This document shows, piece by piece, positions 8,567 to 16,730 of a DNA stretch of 37,618 nucleotides (positions are counted from its first letter, which is position 1; each line of letters opens with the position of its first letter). Under the pieces are notes generated by a model, which had not been told where the DNA came from, did not search any database, and was given only the letters and a program-made list of their open reading frames with translations. Source of the DNA: Synechococcaceae cyanobacterium SM2_3_2 (GTDB lineage: Bacteria; Cyanobacteriota; Cyanobacteriia; Thermostichales; Thermostichaceae); NCBI GenBank assembly GCA_012031565.1, contig JAAUUM010000014.1, positions 1 through 37,618 on the forward strand, given 5' to 3'. The translations under genes were made by a program, and so were the position numbers.

Positions 8567-8959
8567 ATGAAAGGCATTCCCGATACAGCTCTTGGCCAGC
8601 TATACCGTGAGCATATTCAGCTCATTTTGGACAAAAATATTGAATCTCTGCTTGATCAATATACCGATGATGCTTTGCTGATCAGCAGCTTTATGAAAGA
8701 ACCTAAATACTATAAAGGACGTGAGCAGCTCAAGGAGCATATGCAGGGTATTCTCGGCATTGAAGGGCTAGAAACTGAAATCGCCTTTTGGGCTGAGACC
8801 GAAGACCCGCAAACATTAATGATCGTAGAAGCTATTACCCTGAACGCTGGTGGTCAAGAGGCAAAAATGCGCTTTGCCGACAGTTGGGTGCTGCGAGATG
8901 GCAAGATCGCCATCCATTTTGCCGGCATGACTCAATACCCTGATGGCACTGTGGCCTGA
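8567..8959 (+). CDS. NTF2/SnoaL-like cone-fold protein
   Basis: A 130-residue protein with the look of the NTF2-like superfamily: an N-terminal helix (LGQLYREHIQLILDKN), then IESLLDQYTDDALLIS, the usual first strand after helix 2, and a C-terminal sheet ending WVLRDGKIAIHFAGM. Members are either small enzymes or ligand-binding proteins, and no catalytic set is conserved enough to call. ATG 8567 is preferred because a strong ribosome site TGGAGG lies 8 bases upstream; the in-frame TTG at 8540 has none. It is a single gene or the first of a pair with the VOC gene 150 bases on. Confidence 0.7.
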   Translation: MKGIPDTALGQLYREHIQLILDKNIESLLDQYTDDALLISSFMKEPKYYKGREQLKEHMQGILGIEGLETEIAFWAETEDPQTLMIVEAITLNAGGQEAKMRFADSWVLRDGKIAIHFAGMTQYPDGTVA

Positions 8960-9108
8960 GAACATTTTAGAGGCAGTGCATAAAAGCCCTGCTCCTGGAT
9001 GACCTGGCTTGCCTGCCTCAGTTGTCCCTACCAATCCTTAACATTGCGGTGCGTTGAGAAACTACCGAAATATACACTACAGCTAATTTCGTATTCTAGG
9101 AGATTTCA

Positions 9109-9546
9109 ATGCTTCAAATTTTTTCCCAGTTGGCTATAACCTGCCAAGATCCAAACACCACTGAAAAATTCTATTGTGATTACTTTAACTTCAAGCGGGC
9201 CAGAGTGGCTAAATTGCCAGATGGAAACCAGATTGTGTTTATTAAAATGGCCGACAGTGGCTTTTATTTAGAGTTATTCAAAGCCAGCGAAACCAATCCT
9301 CTGCCCCCTGCGACCAATGACGGTTATACCTTTCCTGGTGTGCGCCACTTGGCTTTTAAGGTAGACAATGTCGATGCCAAATTGGCTGAATTGGGCGACG
9401 CCGCTAAGATTACCCTTGGCCCGCTTGATTTTGACGCTTGGATCCCTGGTTGGCGCACCGTATGGATCGCTGACCCCGATGGCAGAATCGTCGAAATCAG
9501 CCAGGGCTTTACTGATGAAGAGAACCCTCCCCTGATGGAGGTATAG
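9109..9546 (+). CDS. VOC-family (glyoxalase/dioxygenase fold) protein
   Basis: A 145-residue vicinal-oxygen-chelate protein. Two babab modules are visible: the first starts QLAITCQDPNTTEKFYCDYF and ends DSGFYLELF; the second starts GVRHLAFKVDNVDAKL and ends RTVWIADPDGRIVEISQ. The ends LELF and VEIS place the usual Glu metal ligands. In the first module the His found in glyoxalase I is not at the expected place (LAIT), while the second module keeps H in RHLAF. Metal-dependent isomerase, dioxygenase or resistance roles are all possible. AGGAG lies about 6 bases before the ATG. Confidence 0.78.
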   Translation: MLQIFSQLAITCQDPNTTEKFYCDYFNFKRARVAKLPDGNQIVFIKMADSGFYLELFKASETNPLPPATNDGYTFPGVRHLAFKVDNVDAKLAELGDAAKITLGPLDFDAWIPGWRTVWIADPDGRIVEISQGFTDEENPPLMEV

Positions 9547-9662
9547 AGGTTCTTGGTTCTTGCTCCTTGTGGGATCCCTATGGGACAGGGAAGGATAGGA
9601 CGAGATCATTGGGCAAACCCACCCCAAAAGCAATGTAATGAGAGCAACTTTGGGAAACGACG

Positions 9663-11554
9663 ATGACACAGCTTTGGAAAGAGGGGATCGAACCGACCAC
9701 CAGTGCCGTCCGAGCAGCGGCAGGCTTTCAGGCTGACTTGCAGCACGAACTCGACTTTTTGTTTACCCGAGAGATTGAGTTTCGCCAAGAAACAATCTAC
9801 TTCATCATCGTCGATCGCTTCTTTCAGGGGGGCAACCCAATCCAGGATCCAACCCGGAGCTATTTGACCCCACCCGAACTGCCTGGGGCAAATATTGGGG
9901 CGGTGACTTGCCGGGGGTAATCGATAAACTCAACTATCTCAAAAATCTTGGTATCACTGCTCTGTGGATTTCGCCGCTGTTTGAACAGGTGGAAGACCTG
10001 ATGCTGGGCCAGTACACAGCCATGCATGGCTACTGGACGAAGGACTTTAAGCGCATCAATCCCCGTTTTTTGCCTCCCGGTGCCTCAAATTCCCTGAGTA
10101 CTTGTTCCGCTGTCACGAGTCTGGTGACGGCCATGCACGCTCGCGGCATGAAGCTGATACTTGATATTGTCTGCAACCACAGCAGCCCCAATGTAAATGG
10201 CCAAAAGGGCCGTCTCTACGATGATGGGGTTCTGATTGCTGATTATTATATTGCTGATTATTATAACGACAGCAAAAACTGGTACTAGCACAACCCTGAA
10301 ATCACTGATTGGGAAGACGAACACCAGCTGCTCTACTACGAGATGGCGGGGCTGGCCACATTTAATGAGTCCAATATCAACTACCGCAATTACATCAAAG
10401 CAGCCATCAAGCAGTGGCTCGACTTGGGGGTAGACGCCCTACGGGTCGATACGGTCAAGCACATGCCCCTGTGGTTTTGGCAGGAGTTCACCAGCGACCT
10501 CCGCACCCACAAGCCCTCCACCTTTATTTTTGGGGAATGGGGGTTTGGCAAACCTTGGGAGCCCAACTGCGTGCGCTTCACGAACCACTCGGGCATGTCG
10601 ATTCTTGACTTTGCTCTATGTGAGGCAGTGCGGGCGGCGATCGCACGTCATGCCCCCGGCGGCTTTCATCGGGTGCAAGAGGTGCTGGCTTACGATAACG
10701 CCTACGACACCGCCACTGAGTTGGTCACCTTCATTGACAACCACAATATGCCACGGTTCCAAAGCCTCAACGGGGATCCGGCGGCACTGCACCTGGCTAT
10801 GGTGCTGATCATGACCTCACGGGGCATTCCCTGCATCTATTACGGCACTGAGCAGTACCTGCACAACGACACCAACGGAGGCAACGACCCCTACAACCGC
10901 CCCATGATGAAATTCTGGGACATTGACTCGCCCCTTTATCAACTGCTGCCCCAACTGGGCAAACTGCGCCGCCTGAATCCGGCGATTTCCCTGGGTAGCC
11001 AGGTGGAAAAGTATCTTACTGATGATATCTATTGCTACCTGCGCCGCTACCGTGACTTCCGTTGCTTTGTGGCACTGAACAAGGGCCCTGACACCACCAT
11101 TCAAGTGGCTAACATTGATTTGGGAGATGGCACCTACTTTTGTCCCCTCACCCGCCGGGAGTTTACGGTTTACAACGGCCAACTGCGCGACCTCTTGCTC
11201 AATTCTCAGGAGGCTATCGTACTCAGTTACTTTGGCAACCGGGTGGAGGGGCAAACCCTAGTACGCGCTCAGCTCAACGGCTACCGCACTCAGATTGGGG
11301 AGGAAGTAGTGGTGGTGGGCGACTGCCCCGAACTGGGTAACTGGGACATCGACCAAGCCTACGCACTAGAATACATCAATGACAACACCTGGTTTGGCGA
11401 GATTTCTTTCAACCAAACAGCGGGCAAGGCAGTGTGCTACAAATACGCCATTCGCCGTAATCGTGAAGCCCCACGCTATGAAAACCTAGTCAGCCGTCGC
11501 TGGATTTTGAGCGATCGCGGCACCGTGAGATGGCGCGACACCTGGGCGGGCTAG
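9663..11554 (+). pseudogene. GH13 alpha-amylase-like enzyme with C-terminal CBM20, disrupted
   Basis: When the breaks are read through, this is an about 630-residue GH13 (beta/alpha)8 amylase. It opens with IYFIIVDRFFQGG and shows GH13 region I DIVCNH, region II ALRVDTVKH (nucleophile Asp), region III FGEWG (acid/base Glu) and region IV FIDNHN. A CBM20 starch-binding domain follows from about 11240 (VVVVGDCPELGNWD). There are three defects. A 1-base deletion near 9883 shifts TPPELP out of frame from WGKYWGGDLPGVIDKL. An in-frame TAG at 10286-10288 follows NWY. The third catalytic Asp of region IV (normally DNHD) is Asn. A 15-base duplication (IADYYIADYY) sits just before the stop. The parts are ORFs 9663-9920, 9908-10288 and 10343-11554. 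It is most likely a decaying, formerly secreted or cytosolic alpha-glucan enzyme. Confidence 0.85.
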
Positions 11555-11669
11555 CATCCCCCTGATGGGAAAATTTTATCCAGTCTTTTGTCCCTAGAGC
11601 TAAAGATCTTCGAGATAGCGGCGTTCTGTTGGGCTTTAGGCAAGGGAACAGGGATCCAATCCAAGATCT
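11555..11669. other. Junction between HIP1-type and GGGATCCC-type sequence
   Basis: This short spacer lies between the converging amylase remnant and the HAS-barrel gene. The last GCGATCGC is at 11511 and the dense GGATCC series starts at 11651. I see no terminal inverted repeat, tRNA or att-like duplication in it, so the mechanism that joined the two blocks is not shown. Confidence 0.5.
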
Positions 11670-12311
11670 CTAAATCGAGAGCTTGCTGACAATGGCCCGC
11701 AGCTGGTCATAGTTTTCTCGCAACAGCACACTCAACTGCTGCCCGACAGCCACCAACCAGTCTCGGTCATAATGCACAATCCGATGGCAGTGCCTCAACA
11801 CCGCCGCCATCAGTTCTTCAGATGGGATCCCGGTCACCTGCAATAAGGTTCGTAAGAATCCCAGATCTTGGCAAAATTGAGCCACCGTCTCATCGGCACA
11901 GCGGTAAACCGGCTGATGAATCTGGGGCGGGCGAGGTGGCAAAAAATGATGGGTGCGCCGGGGTTCCGACCCGGTGGCAAAACCGACGATGGCCACCTGA
12001 AAATCGGTTCGTAACATGGCAAAGATCTGAGGTTGTTGATCCCGCAACTGGTCTGGGCTCAGCCCCAATGCCCGCACTCGATGCACCGCATCCACAGGCA
12101 CAATGCTGGCATGGCAGACCACCCCATAAATGTGATTGCCCGTCTCATCATCCTGAGATCGCACCCAACTGCCCAACGCGGGCACCGTCGGAAACGATAG
12201 GTCATCGGGATCCAAACATTGCGCCACAAAACCCGTTGTCGAAGCCTCCACCACCTCGCCGATATGATCCGCAGGTCGCAAGAGAGGATCGAGAGATAAT
12301 GGCAATCTCAT
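11670..12311 (-). CDS. HAS-barrel domain protein, conserved cyanobacterial
   Basis: A 213-residue soluble protein. The first about 110 residues resemble the HAS barrel found at the N-terminus of HerA-type ATPases and ATP synthase subunits: IGEVVEASTTGFVAQC, GSWVRSQDDETGNHIYGVVCHASI, then a strand ending FQVAIVGF. The rest is helical (LGFLRTLLQVTG, LRHCHRIVHYDRDWLVAVGQQL) with no ATPase motif. Standalone proteins of this shape occur across cyanobacteria and have no known function that I can cite. It is transcribed away from the amylase remnant and is the first gene on the GGGATCCC side. Confidence 0.55.
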   Translation of the reverse strand: MRLPLSLDPLLRPADHIGEVVEASTTGFVAQCLDPDDLSFPTVPALGSWVRSQDDETGNHIYGVVCHASIVPVDAVHRVRALGLSPDQLRDQQPQIFAMLRTDFQVAIVGFATGSEPRRTHHFLPPRPPQIHQPVYRCADETVAQFCQDLGFLRTLLQVTGIPSEELMAAVLRHCHRIVHYDRDWLVAVGQQLSVLLRENYDQLRAIVSKLSI

Positions 12312-12415
12312 AACTCCATTAAGCCCCTGAGAGAAATGGGAGGAGATTTGAAAGTCTTACCCTGGGTGAATCCTGGTAGGTACTCCGCTAGCCCTAGTTT
12401 AGCCATGATCACAAA

Positions 12416-12454
12416 CTTGTCAGTCTTTTGAGTTTTTGCCTTATCTCTGACAAG
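12416..12454 (-). terminator. Hairpin downstream of ktrB-like gene
   Basis: CTTGTCAG (12416-12423) and CTGACAAG (12447-12454) are perfect 8-base inverted arms with a 23-base AT-rich loop, 9 bases past the stop of the minus-strand potassium channel gene. A T run after the stem is short (TTTGTG on the minus strand), so termination is plausible but not certain. Confidence 0.4.
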
Positions 12455-12463
12455 GGATCCTGA

Positions 12464-13846
12464 TCACCCAATCAAAATCTGTTCTTCTGGAAAACTGACC
12501 AGTTGGCGGGGGGGCTGTTGGGCCAAAGCCAAAACGATGGTGAGAGCCCCTAATCGGCCCCAAAACATCATAAAGATAATCACAAGCTGGCCAAAGAGAT
12601 TCAGTTCTGAGGTGAAATTGAGGGTTAATCCACAGGTGGCAAAAGCTGAAATCACTTCAAATAAAGCGGAATCGAGATCAATATCATGAGTCACCAAAAT
12701 CAACCAAGTTGCCAGCAGGACGATAAAGAGAGATACCGTTAACACCGCCGAAGCTTTGCGTACCATGTCTGTGCCCAAGCGGCGTCCCCCAATTTGAACG
12801 GGGTCATGGCCTCTTGCATAGCCCCACAACGTCAACACGAGGGTGGCAAAGGTGCCCGTGGTAATGCCCCCTCCCATCGAAGCCGGAGCGGCCCCAATAA
12901 ACATCAAGATCATCATCAACAATTGACTCGGCGCAGTCAGATCGGTCAAGGATACCCCCGCAAACCCTGCTGTCCGGGCGGAGATAGACTGAAAGGTGGT
13001 TCGCAAGAGGCGGCGAGGCCAGGGATCCGTCAGTAGAGCTGAGCTGGTCGTGCTCTCGGCCAGAAATATCCCCAGCCCGCCCACAACAATCAGGATCATC
13101 GCCACCCATAGCGTCACCCGTGTGTGGAGGGATAGCCGCCGCTCCCGATGAAAGACCAAGACATCTCCCAGTACCGGGATCCCCAAGCCCCCCAAGACAA
13201 TCAGGGATCCCAAAATCAATAGTGTGACATTGTCAGTCGGCAGGCCATTCGGGTACTCGGGCAATCCCCCAAACAAATCGAAGCCCGCGTTACAAAAAGC
13301 TGACACCGAATGGAATAAGGCATAAAAGACAGCCCGACCTGGCCCCAGTTGATCCCGCCAATGCACCCACAAAAAAGCGGCTCCTATCAACTCAATCGTG
13401 GCCACCGTCAGGAGCACCCGTTGGGTCAGTTGCAGGATGGCCTCAGGTCGCAATAGGCCCAACGAATCGCAGAGGGCTTGCCGCTCCACCAAAGAGATCC
13501 GCCGTCCAATCAGGCGAAACAGCACCACCGCCATAACCATAAACCCGACCCCACCCACCTGGATCAATAACAACAGCACCACTTGCCCCAGCCCAGTCAG
13601 TTGCTGTACCGGGGTGATGATTGACAACCCTGTCACCGCCAGAGCAGAGGTGGCCGTAAATAAAGCTTCAATTGGGCTCAGCATTTGGCCTTGCCCCATA
13701 CCGGGCAACATCAACAACAACGTGCCGATGATCAACAAGATGGCCAGACCCAGTACCAAGCGCAGCGGCGTGGGGAAGCGTCTGAGTTCTTTGCTAGAAC
13801 TGTCTAGACCCCGTTTGCGGGTTGTCCGAATATGGTGAGAATCCAT
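12464..13846 (-). CDS. TrkH/KtrB-family potassium uptake channel subunit
   Basis: A 460-residue inner-membrane protein with four M1-P-M2 repeats, the pore-forming subunit of a Ktr/Trk system that imports K+, usually with Na+ or a gating ring subunit (KtrA/TrkA, not in this window). The four selectivity-filter loops are visible as TSALAVTGLS, SVSAFCNAGFD, SISARTAGFAG and VISAFATCGLT, each with its conserved Gly. The ATG at 13846 (MDSHHIRTTRKRG) gives a short basic cytoplasmic tail before the first helix. An upstream frame extension to 13966 would overlap the divergent pentapeptide gene and is rejected. Length matches KtrB better than the longer TrkH. Confidence 0.9.
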   Translation of the reverse strand: MDSHHIRTTRKRGLDSSSKELRRFPTPLRLVLGLAILLIIGTLLLMLPGMGQGQMLSPIEALFTATSALAVTGLSIITPVQQLTGLGQVVLLLLIQVGGVGFMVMAVVLFRLIGRRISLVERQALCDSLGLLRPEAILQLTQRVLLTVATIELIGAAFLWVHWRDQLGPGRAVFYALFHSVSAFCNAGFDLFGGLPEYPNGLPTDNVTLLILGSLIVLGGLGIPVLGDVLVFHRERRLSLHTRVTLWVAMILIVVGGLGIFLAESTTSSALLTDPWPRRLLRTTFQSISARTAGFAGVSLTDLTAPSQLLMMILMFIGAAPASMGGGITTGTFATLVLTLWGYARGHDPVQIGGRRLGTDMVRKASAVLTVSLFIVLLATWLILVTHDIDLDSALFEVISAFATCGLTLNFTSELNLFGQLVIIFMMFWGRLGALTIVLALAQQPPRQLVSFPEEQILIG

Positions 13847-13959
13847 TATGGGTGTGAGTTGAAACTGCTGGCCTTGCTCATTATCAGAGTTTTCTAGGCT
13901 GTTTCCCACAGGTCTGGGCCAGAGCAACCGCAGTGGCAAACCCAGCACAGGATAGACGG

Positions 13960-14490
13960 GTGGCAAAAGTTGAAAGCGTGACAGAGCTATGGCAACAGAT
14001 TGCCTTAGGAGAACGCTCCTTTGTGGGGATCCGGCTGCCCAAAGCTCAACTGACAGGATGTCGCCTCTGGGGGCTCAATTTGCAGGGGGCTGACCTGAGT
14101 CGGGCTGAGTTGGAGGGATCCAGTCTTTATCAGCTCAATCTGTCTCAGTCTGACCTCAAGCTGATTCGATTGAGTCGGGCACGTATGCACGGTATCAATC
14201 TACAGGGTAGCGATTTGCGGCTGGCGGTGGTGCGGGAGGCCCAGCTCCTGCAAGCCAACTTATCAGGGGCCAATCTCAGGGGAGCCATTTTGACCCAGGC
14301 GGTGCTGATTGGGGCTGATTTGTCGGGAGCCGATCTGCGGGGATCCCTGTTGCAAGGGGCAGATTTGAGGTTTACAAACTTACAGGGATGTTTGTATGAC
14401 GCCAGTACCCGTTGGCCCGACACCTTTAATCCCGCTCAAGCTGACATGCAACAGACAGGATCCCAAGACACAGGAGCTAAGACCCACTAG
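13960..14490 (+). CDS. Pentapeptide-repeat protein
   Basis: About 176 residues made almost wholly of A(D/N)LXX repeats, for example LNLQGADLSRAELEGSSL, LQANLSGANLRGA and GADLSGADLRGS, from about residue 35 to 145. Such repeats fold into a right-handed quadrilateral beta-helix. No signal peptide or other domain is present, and the function of most cyanobacterial members is unknown. I chose the GTG at 13960 with AGGAT 6 bases upstream; an in-frame GTG at 13933 would add nine residues of no clear merit. It diverges from ktrB with 113 bases between starts. Confidence 0.85.
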   Translation: MAKVESVTELWQQIALGERSFVGIRLPKAQLTGCRLWGLNLQGADLSRAELEGSSLYQLNLSQSDLKLIRLSRARMHGINLQGSDLRLAVVREAQLLQANLSGANLRGAILTQAVLIGADLSGADLRGSLLQGADLRFTNLQGCLYDASTRWPDTFNPAQADMQQTGSQDTGAKTH

Positions 14491-14493
14491 GCT

Positions 14494-14580
14494 CTGTGCC
14501 CACAGCCTTATAGCCTGTTCATCTGTGCCCACAGCCTTACAGCCTGTTCATCTGTGCCCACAGCCTTACAGCCTGTTCAG
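14494..14580. repeat. 29-bp tandem repeat, three copies
   Basis: Units start at 14494, 14523 and 14552 with exact 29-base period and one visible substitution (CCTTATAG in unit 1, CCTTACAG in units 2 and 3). The array begins 3 bases after the pentapeptide stop and ends 20 bases before the 3' end of tRNA-Cys. There are no spacers between units, so it is not CRISPR. Confidence 0.9.
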
Positions 14581-14599
14581 GGGCCAATCAGTTTCATCA

Positions 14600-14671
14600 A
14601 GGTGGCGGCCAGATTTGAACTGGCGAATGGGGGCTTTGCAGGCCCCTGCCTTACCACTTGGCTACGCCACC
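14600..14671 (-). tRNA. tRNA-Cys (anticodon GCA)
   Basis: On the minus strand the 7-bp acceptor stem GGTGGCG/CGCCACC is perfect. The anticodon arm GGGGC-CTGCAAA-GCCCC carries GCA, and the T arm GCCAG-TTCAAAT-CTGGC is perfect. The discriminator base is U, the identity element of tRNA-Cys. CCA is not encoded. Total length is 72 bases. Confidence 0.96.
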
Positions 14672-14809
14672 AACAGACATTCATCTCTGTTGCTTGGCTA
14701 TTCTAGCAGTTCAGGCCAAAGCTGGGGATCCTGCCTGAGCCATAATTCTAGGATCCCGTCTTGATGAGGTGAGTTAGTCTAATAACGGCTCTTTGCTTGG
14801 CCCACAAGA

Positions 14810-15475
14810 ATGTTTACTGGTCTGATACAGACACTTGGCAGCGCAGAGTGGGCAGGATCGGGAGGGACACAACTCCGGGTCTTATTTGACTGGGATCCCC
14901 TGCAAAAGAACCTCGAAATAGGAGACAGCGTGGCGGTAGACGGGCTTTGCCTCACGGTGGTGACTATCTTGGCAGATGGGTTTGTGGCGGATATTTCCCC
15001 CGAGACTCGGCAGCGATCCACATTGGCAACTCGGCGCGGACAATGGCGGGTCAATTTGGAGGGATCCCTGCGAGCGGGCGACAAAATTGGCGGGCATTTT
15101 GTCTCCGGCCACATCGACGGGCTGGGACATCTGGTGGCCCGTCAAGATCAGGTCAATGCGTGGTTGTTGGATTTTCGGGTCTCGGCGGCAATAGCCCGCT
15201 ACATTGTGCCCAAGGGGAGCATTGCCATCAATGGCATCAGTTTAACAATCGCAGATTTACAGGAAGACGGCTGTCGGTTGCAGGTGGCGGTCATTCCTCA
15301 TACCTATGAACATACCAGCCTGAAGGGGTTAGAGCTGGGGGATCCCGTCAATATTGAGGCCGATATATTGGGCAAATATGTGGAAAAACTGCTCATCTGT
15401 CGGGATCCTGGCGGGCACAGTCAGGCTGATCCCGGCTTGTCTCTGGGTTTTTTGGCGGAACATGGCTATGCCTAG
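14810..15475 (+). CDS. ribE: Riboflavin synthase alpha chain
   Basis: A 221-residue enzyme that dismutates two 6,7-dimethyl-8-ribityllumazine molecules to riboflavin, the last step of vitamin B2 synthesis. The start MFTGLIQ is diagnostic. The two lumazine-binding barrels cover about residues 1-96 and 97-195, each with its conserved cofactor pocket (GDSVAVDGLCLTVV; GSIAINGISLTI), joined by GGHFVSGHIDG. The active form is a homotrimer. The last about 20 residues form a non-conserved tail. No FMN riboswitch-like structure is seen upstream, where the tRNA-Cys lies. The gene appears to stand alone. Confidence 0.96.
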   Translation: MFTGLIQTLGSAEWAGSGGTQLRVLFDWDPLQKNLEIGDSVAVDGLCLTVVTILADGFVADISPETRQRSTLATRRGQWRVNLEGSLRAGDKIGGHFVSGHIDGLGHLVARQDQVNAWLLDFRVSAAIARYIVPKGSIAINGISLTIADLQEDGCRLQVAVIPHTYEHTSLKGLELGDPVNIEADILGKYVEKLLICRDPGGHSQADPGLSLGFLAEHGYA

Positions 15476-15845
15476 TCTTAGTCAAATCACTTGCAGATTA
15501 CTTGCAGACGCCTTCAGCATGAGGCGAACCCCAGTGTCATCGAACACCCCCAGAATCTCAATGTCATCCTGCTAATCTGATTCTGCCTACACTCAGGTAA
15601 AGCGCCATTCTGAGAGAATCTATTAGGCGGCAACCGACCGGATCAGCCTGCTTCTACAACACCATTGCCACAACATTTACAGGGATCCCCCGTTGATTGG
15701 GAGCATCACCTTTAGTCATATCAGCACTTACAGATGTATCCCCCTCAGGGGTATATGAGTTAAGCTAGCCAGAACAGGATCCGAATCTGGCCCAGATCAG
15801 TAGGATCCCTGTGCTAATCTTTGTAAAGAGTTTTATCGAAATATT
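15476..15845. other. Intergenic region, no gene seen
   Basis: It holds three GGATCC sites (about 15681, 15779 and 15804) and a direct repeat ACTTGCAGA near 15488-15511. I see no reading frame of note, no tRNA and no convincing terminator. Confidence 0.5.
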
Positions 15846-16577
15846 TTGTCATCCTCATCTTTCCCCTACCAATCGCAAAGCCCGGTAACGGCATGGCTGA
15901 TCAAAACCTTGGCCCCGTTGCTGAGCGTTAAAGCGCAGTTGGGGTTGACAGCCGCCTTTTTGGTCTCGATTCCGGTTTTTGTCCAGGCTCCGTTGGTGCG
16001 GAATGCCCCTTGGGTCAGTCTGGTCTTGACTCTGGGCTGGCTTGCATTGAGCATGCATTTGATGTCTGAACCTCGCCAACGGGCTTGGGGCAGTTTGCTC
16101 TACGGGTTCACCCTAACGTGGTTAGCGGGATCCCTATATTGGGGGTGGTTACGGGCTGATCCCCTATGGCATATTCCGGTAGAGGCGTTGGGATTGCCCC
16201 TGGCTTGGTGGAGCTTACGTCAGCCCCATAGCCCGACTCGATTGGGGACTTTTTTCTATTTGGGATCCCTGTTTGGCACTGTTGTCACCGATCTCTACAT
16301 CCACTCGGTTGGCCTACTGGCAGAATGGCGATTGGTGATGGCCGCTCCTGCCTTTGACAGCATGGGTTGGGTGTTGGGATCCGCTTTGTCCAAAATGCAA
16401 AGTCCCCTTGGCATCCTATGGGCTTGGGAAGCCTGTCTGCTGCTATTCGTGGCTGGAATGTTGAGTCTGAGACGGCAAAGTACCTGCTGGAAAGTCTTTG
16501 GGGCCGCAGTGTTGAGTACGTTGGTGGTGGATGGTCTGTTTTGGTGGGGATCCAGCGTGGTTGCAACCGGGCTATGA
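15846..16577 (+). CDS. DUF3120-like integral membrane protein
   Basis: A 243-residue protein with about six hydrophobic segments (for example LTAAFLVSIPVFVQAPLV, WVSLVLTLGWLALSM, LLYGFTLTWLAGSLYWGW, GTFFYLGSLFGTVVTDLYI and ACLLLFVAGML). The motif SIPVFVQAPLVRNAPW and the DLYIH region resemble a cyanobacteria-specific family annotated DUF3120; the match is from memory, so moderate. The first possible start in the frame is TTG at 15846, since no ATG precedes the first membrane segment. The function is unknown. Confidence 0.6.
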   Translation: MSSSSFPYQSQSPVTAWLIKTLAPLLSVKAQLGLTAAFLVSIPVFVQAPLVRNAPWVSLVLTLGWLALSMHLMSEPRQRAWGSLLYGFTLTWLAGSLYWGWLRADPLWHIPVEALGLPLAWWSLRQPHSPTRLGTFFYLGSLFGTVVTDLYIHSVGLLAEWRLVMAAPAFDSMGWVLGSALSKMQSPLGILWAWEACLLLFVAGMLSLRRQSTCWKVFGAAVLSTLVVDGLFWWGSSVVATGL

Positions 16578-16637
16578 CTCTGGGCAGCTCTATTAGACGA
16601 GAAGTTGGGGGGAGAAGGTTGGGGCGAGATATCCAAG

Positions 16638-16667
16638 TTTATATCTATTAAATTTATATCTATTAAA
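16638..16667. repeat. 15-bp exact tandem duplication
   Basis: TTTATATCTATTAAA occurs twice head to tail (16638-16652, 16653-16667), about 65 bases before the MscS gene. The AT-rich unit could contribute to its promoter. Confidence 0.8.
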
Positions 16668-16730
16668 GAGACGATTCTCTGCGGCAGTCTGAAAGGCTAA
16701 CCTGTCCGAGGGATCCTCTCACCTGCCACA

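Larger units (their letters stand above)
3927..11518. repeat. HIP1 octamers GCGATCGC confined to the left part of the window
   Basis: Copies lie at 3927-3934, 4038-4045, 6339-6346, 10637-10644 and 11511-11518. HIP1 is the highly iterated palindrome of many cyanobacterial genomes. I found none after 11518, where GGGATCCC-type sites take over. Confidence 0.8.

Noticed and set aside
10085-10324. Minus-strand hydrophobic frame within the amylase region
   Set aside because: It is antisense to conserved GH13 sequence, including DIVCNH, and its hydrophobicity comes from the IADYY duplication.
13847-13966. 40-residue N-terminal extension of the potassium channel gene
   Set aside because: It would overlap the divergent pentapeptide gene start, is low in hydrophobic or conserved content, and the ATG at 13846 gives a typical KtrB start.
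14494-14580. CRISPR array
   Set aside because: Units are directly abutting with no spacers, only three copies, and no cas genes nearby.
14672-14809. FMN riboswitch before riboflavin synthase
   Set aside because: The 138 bases between tRNA-Cys and the start do not show the conserved RFN-element stems.
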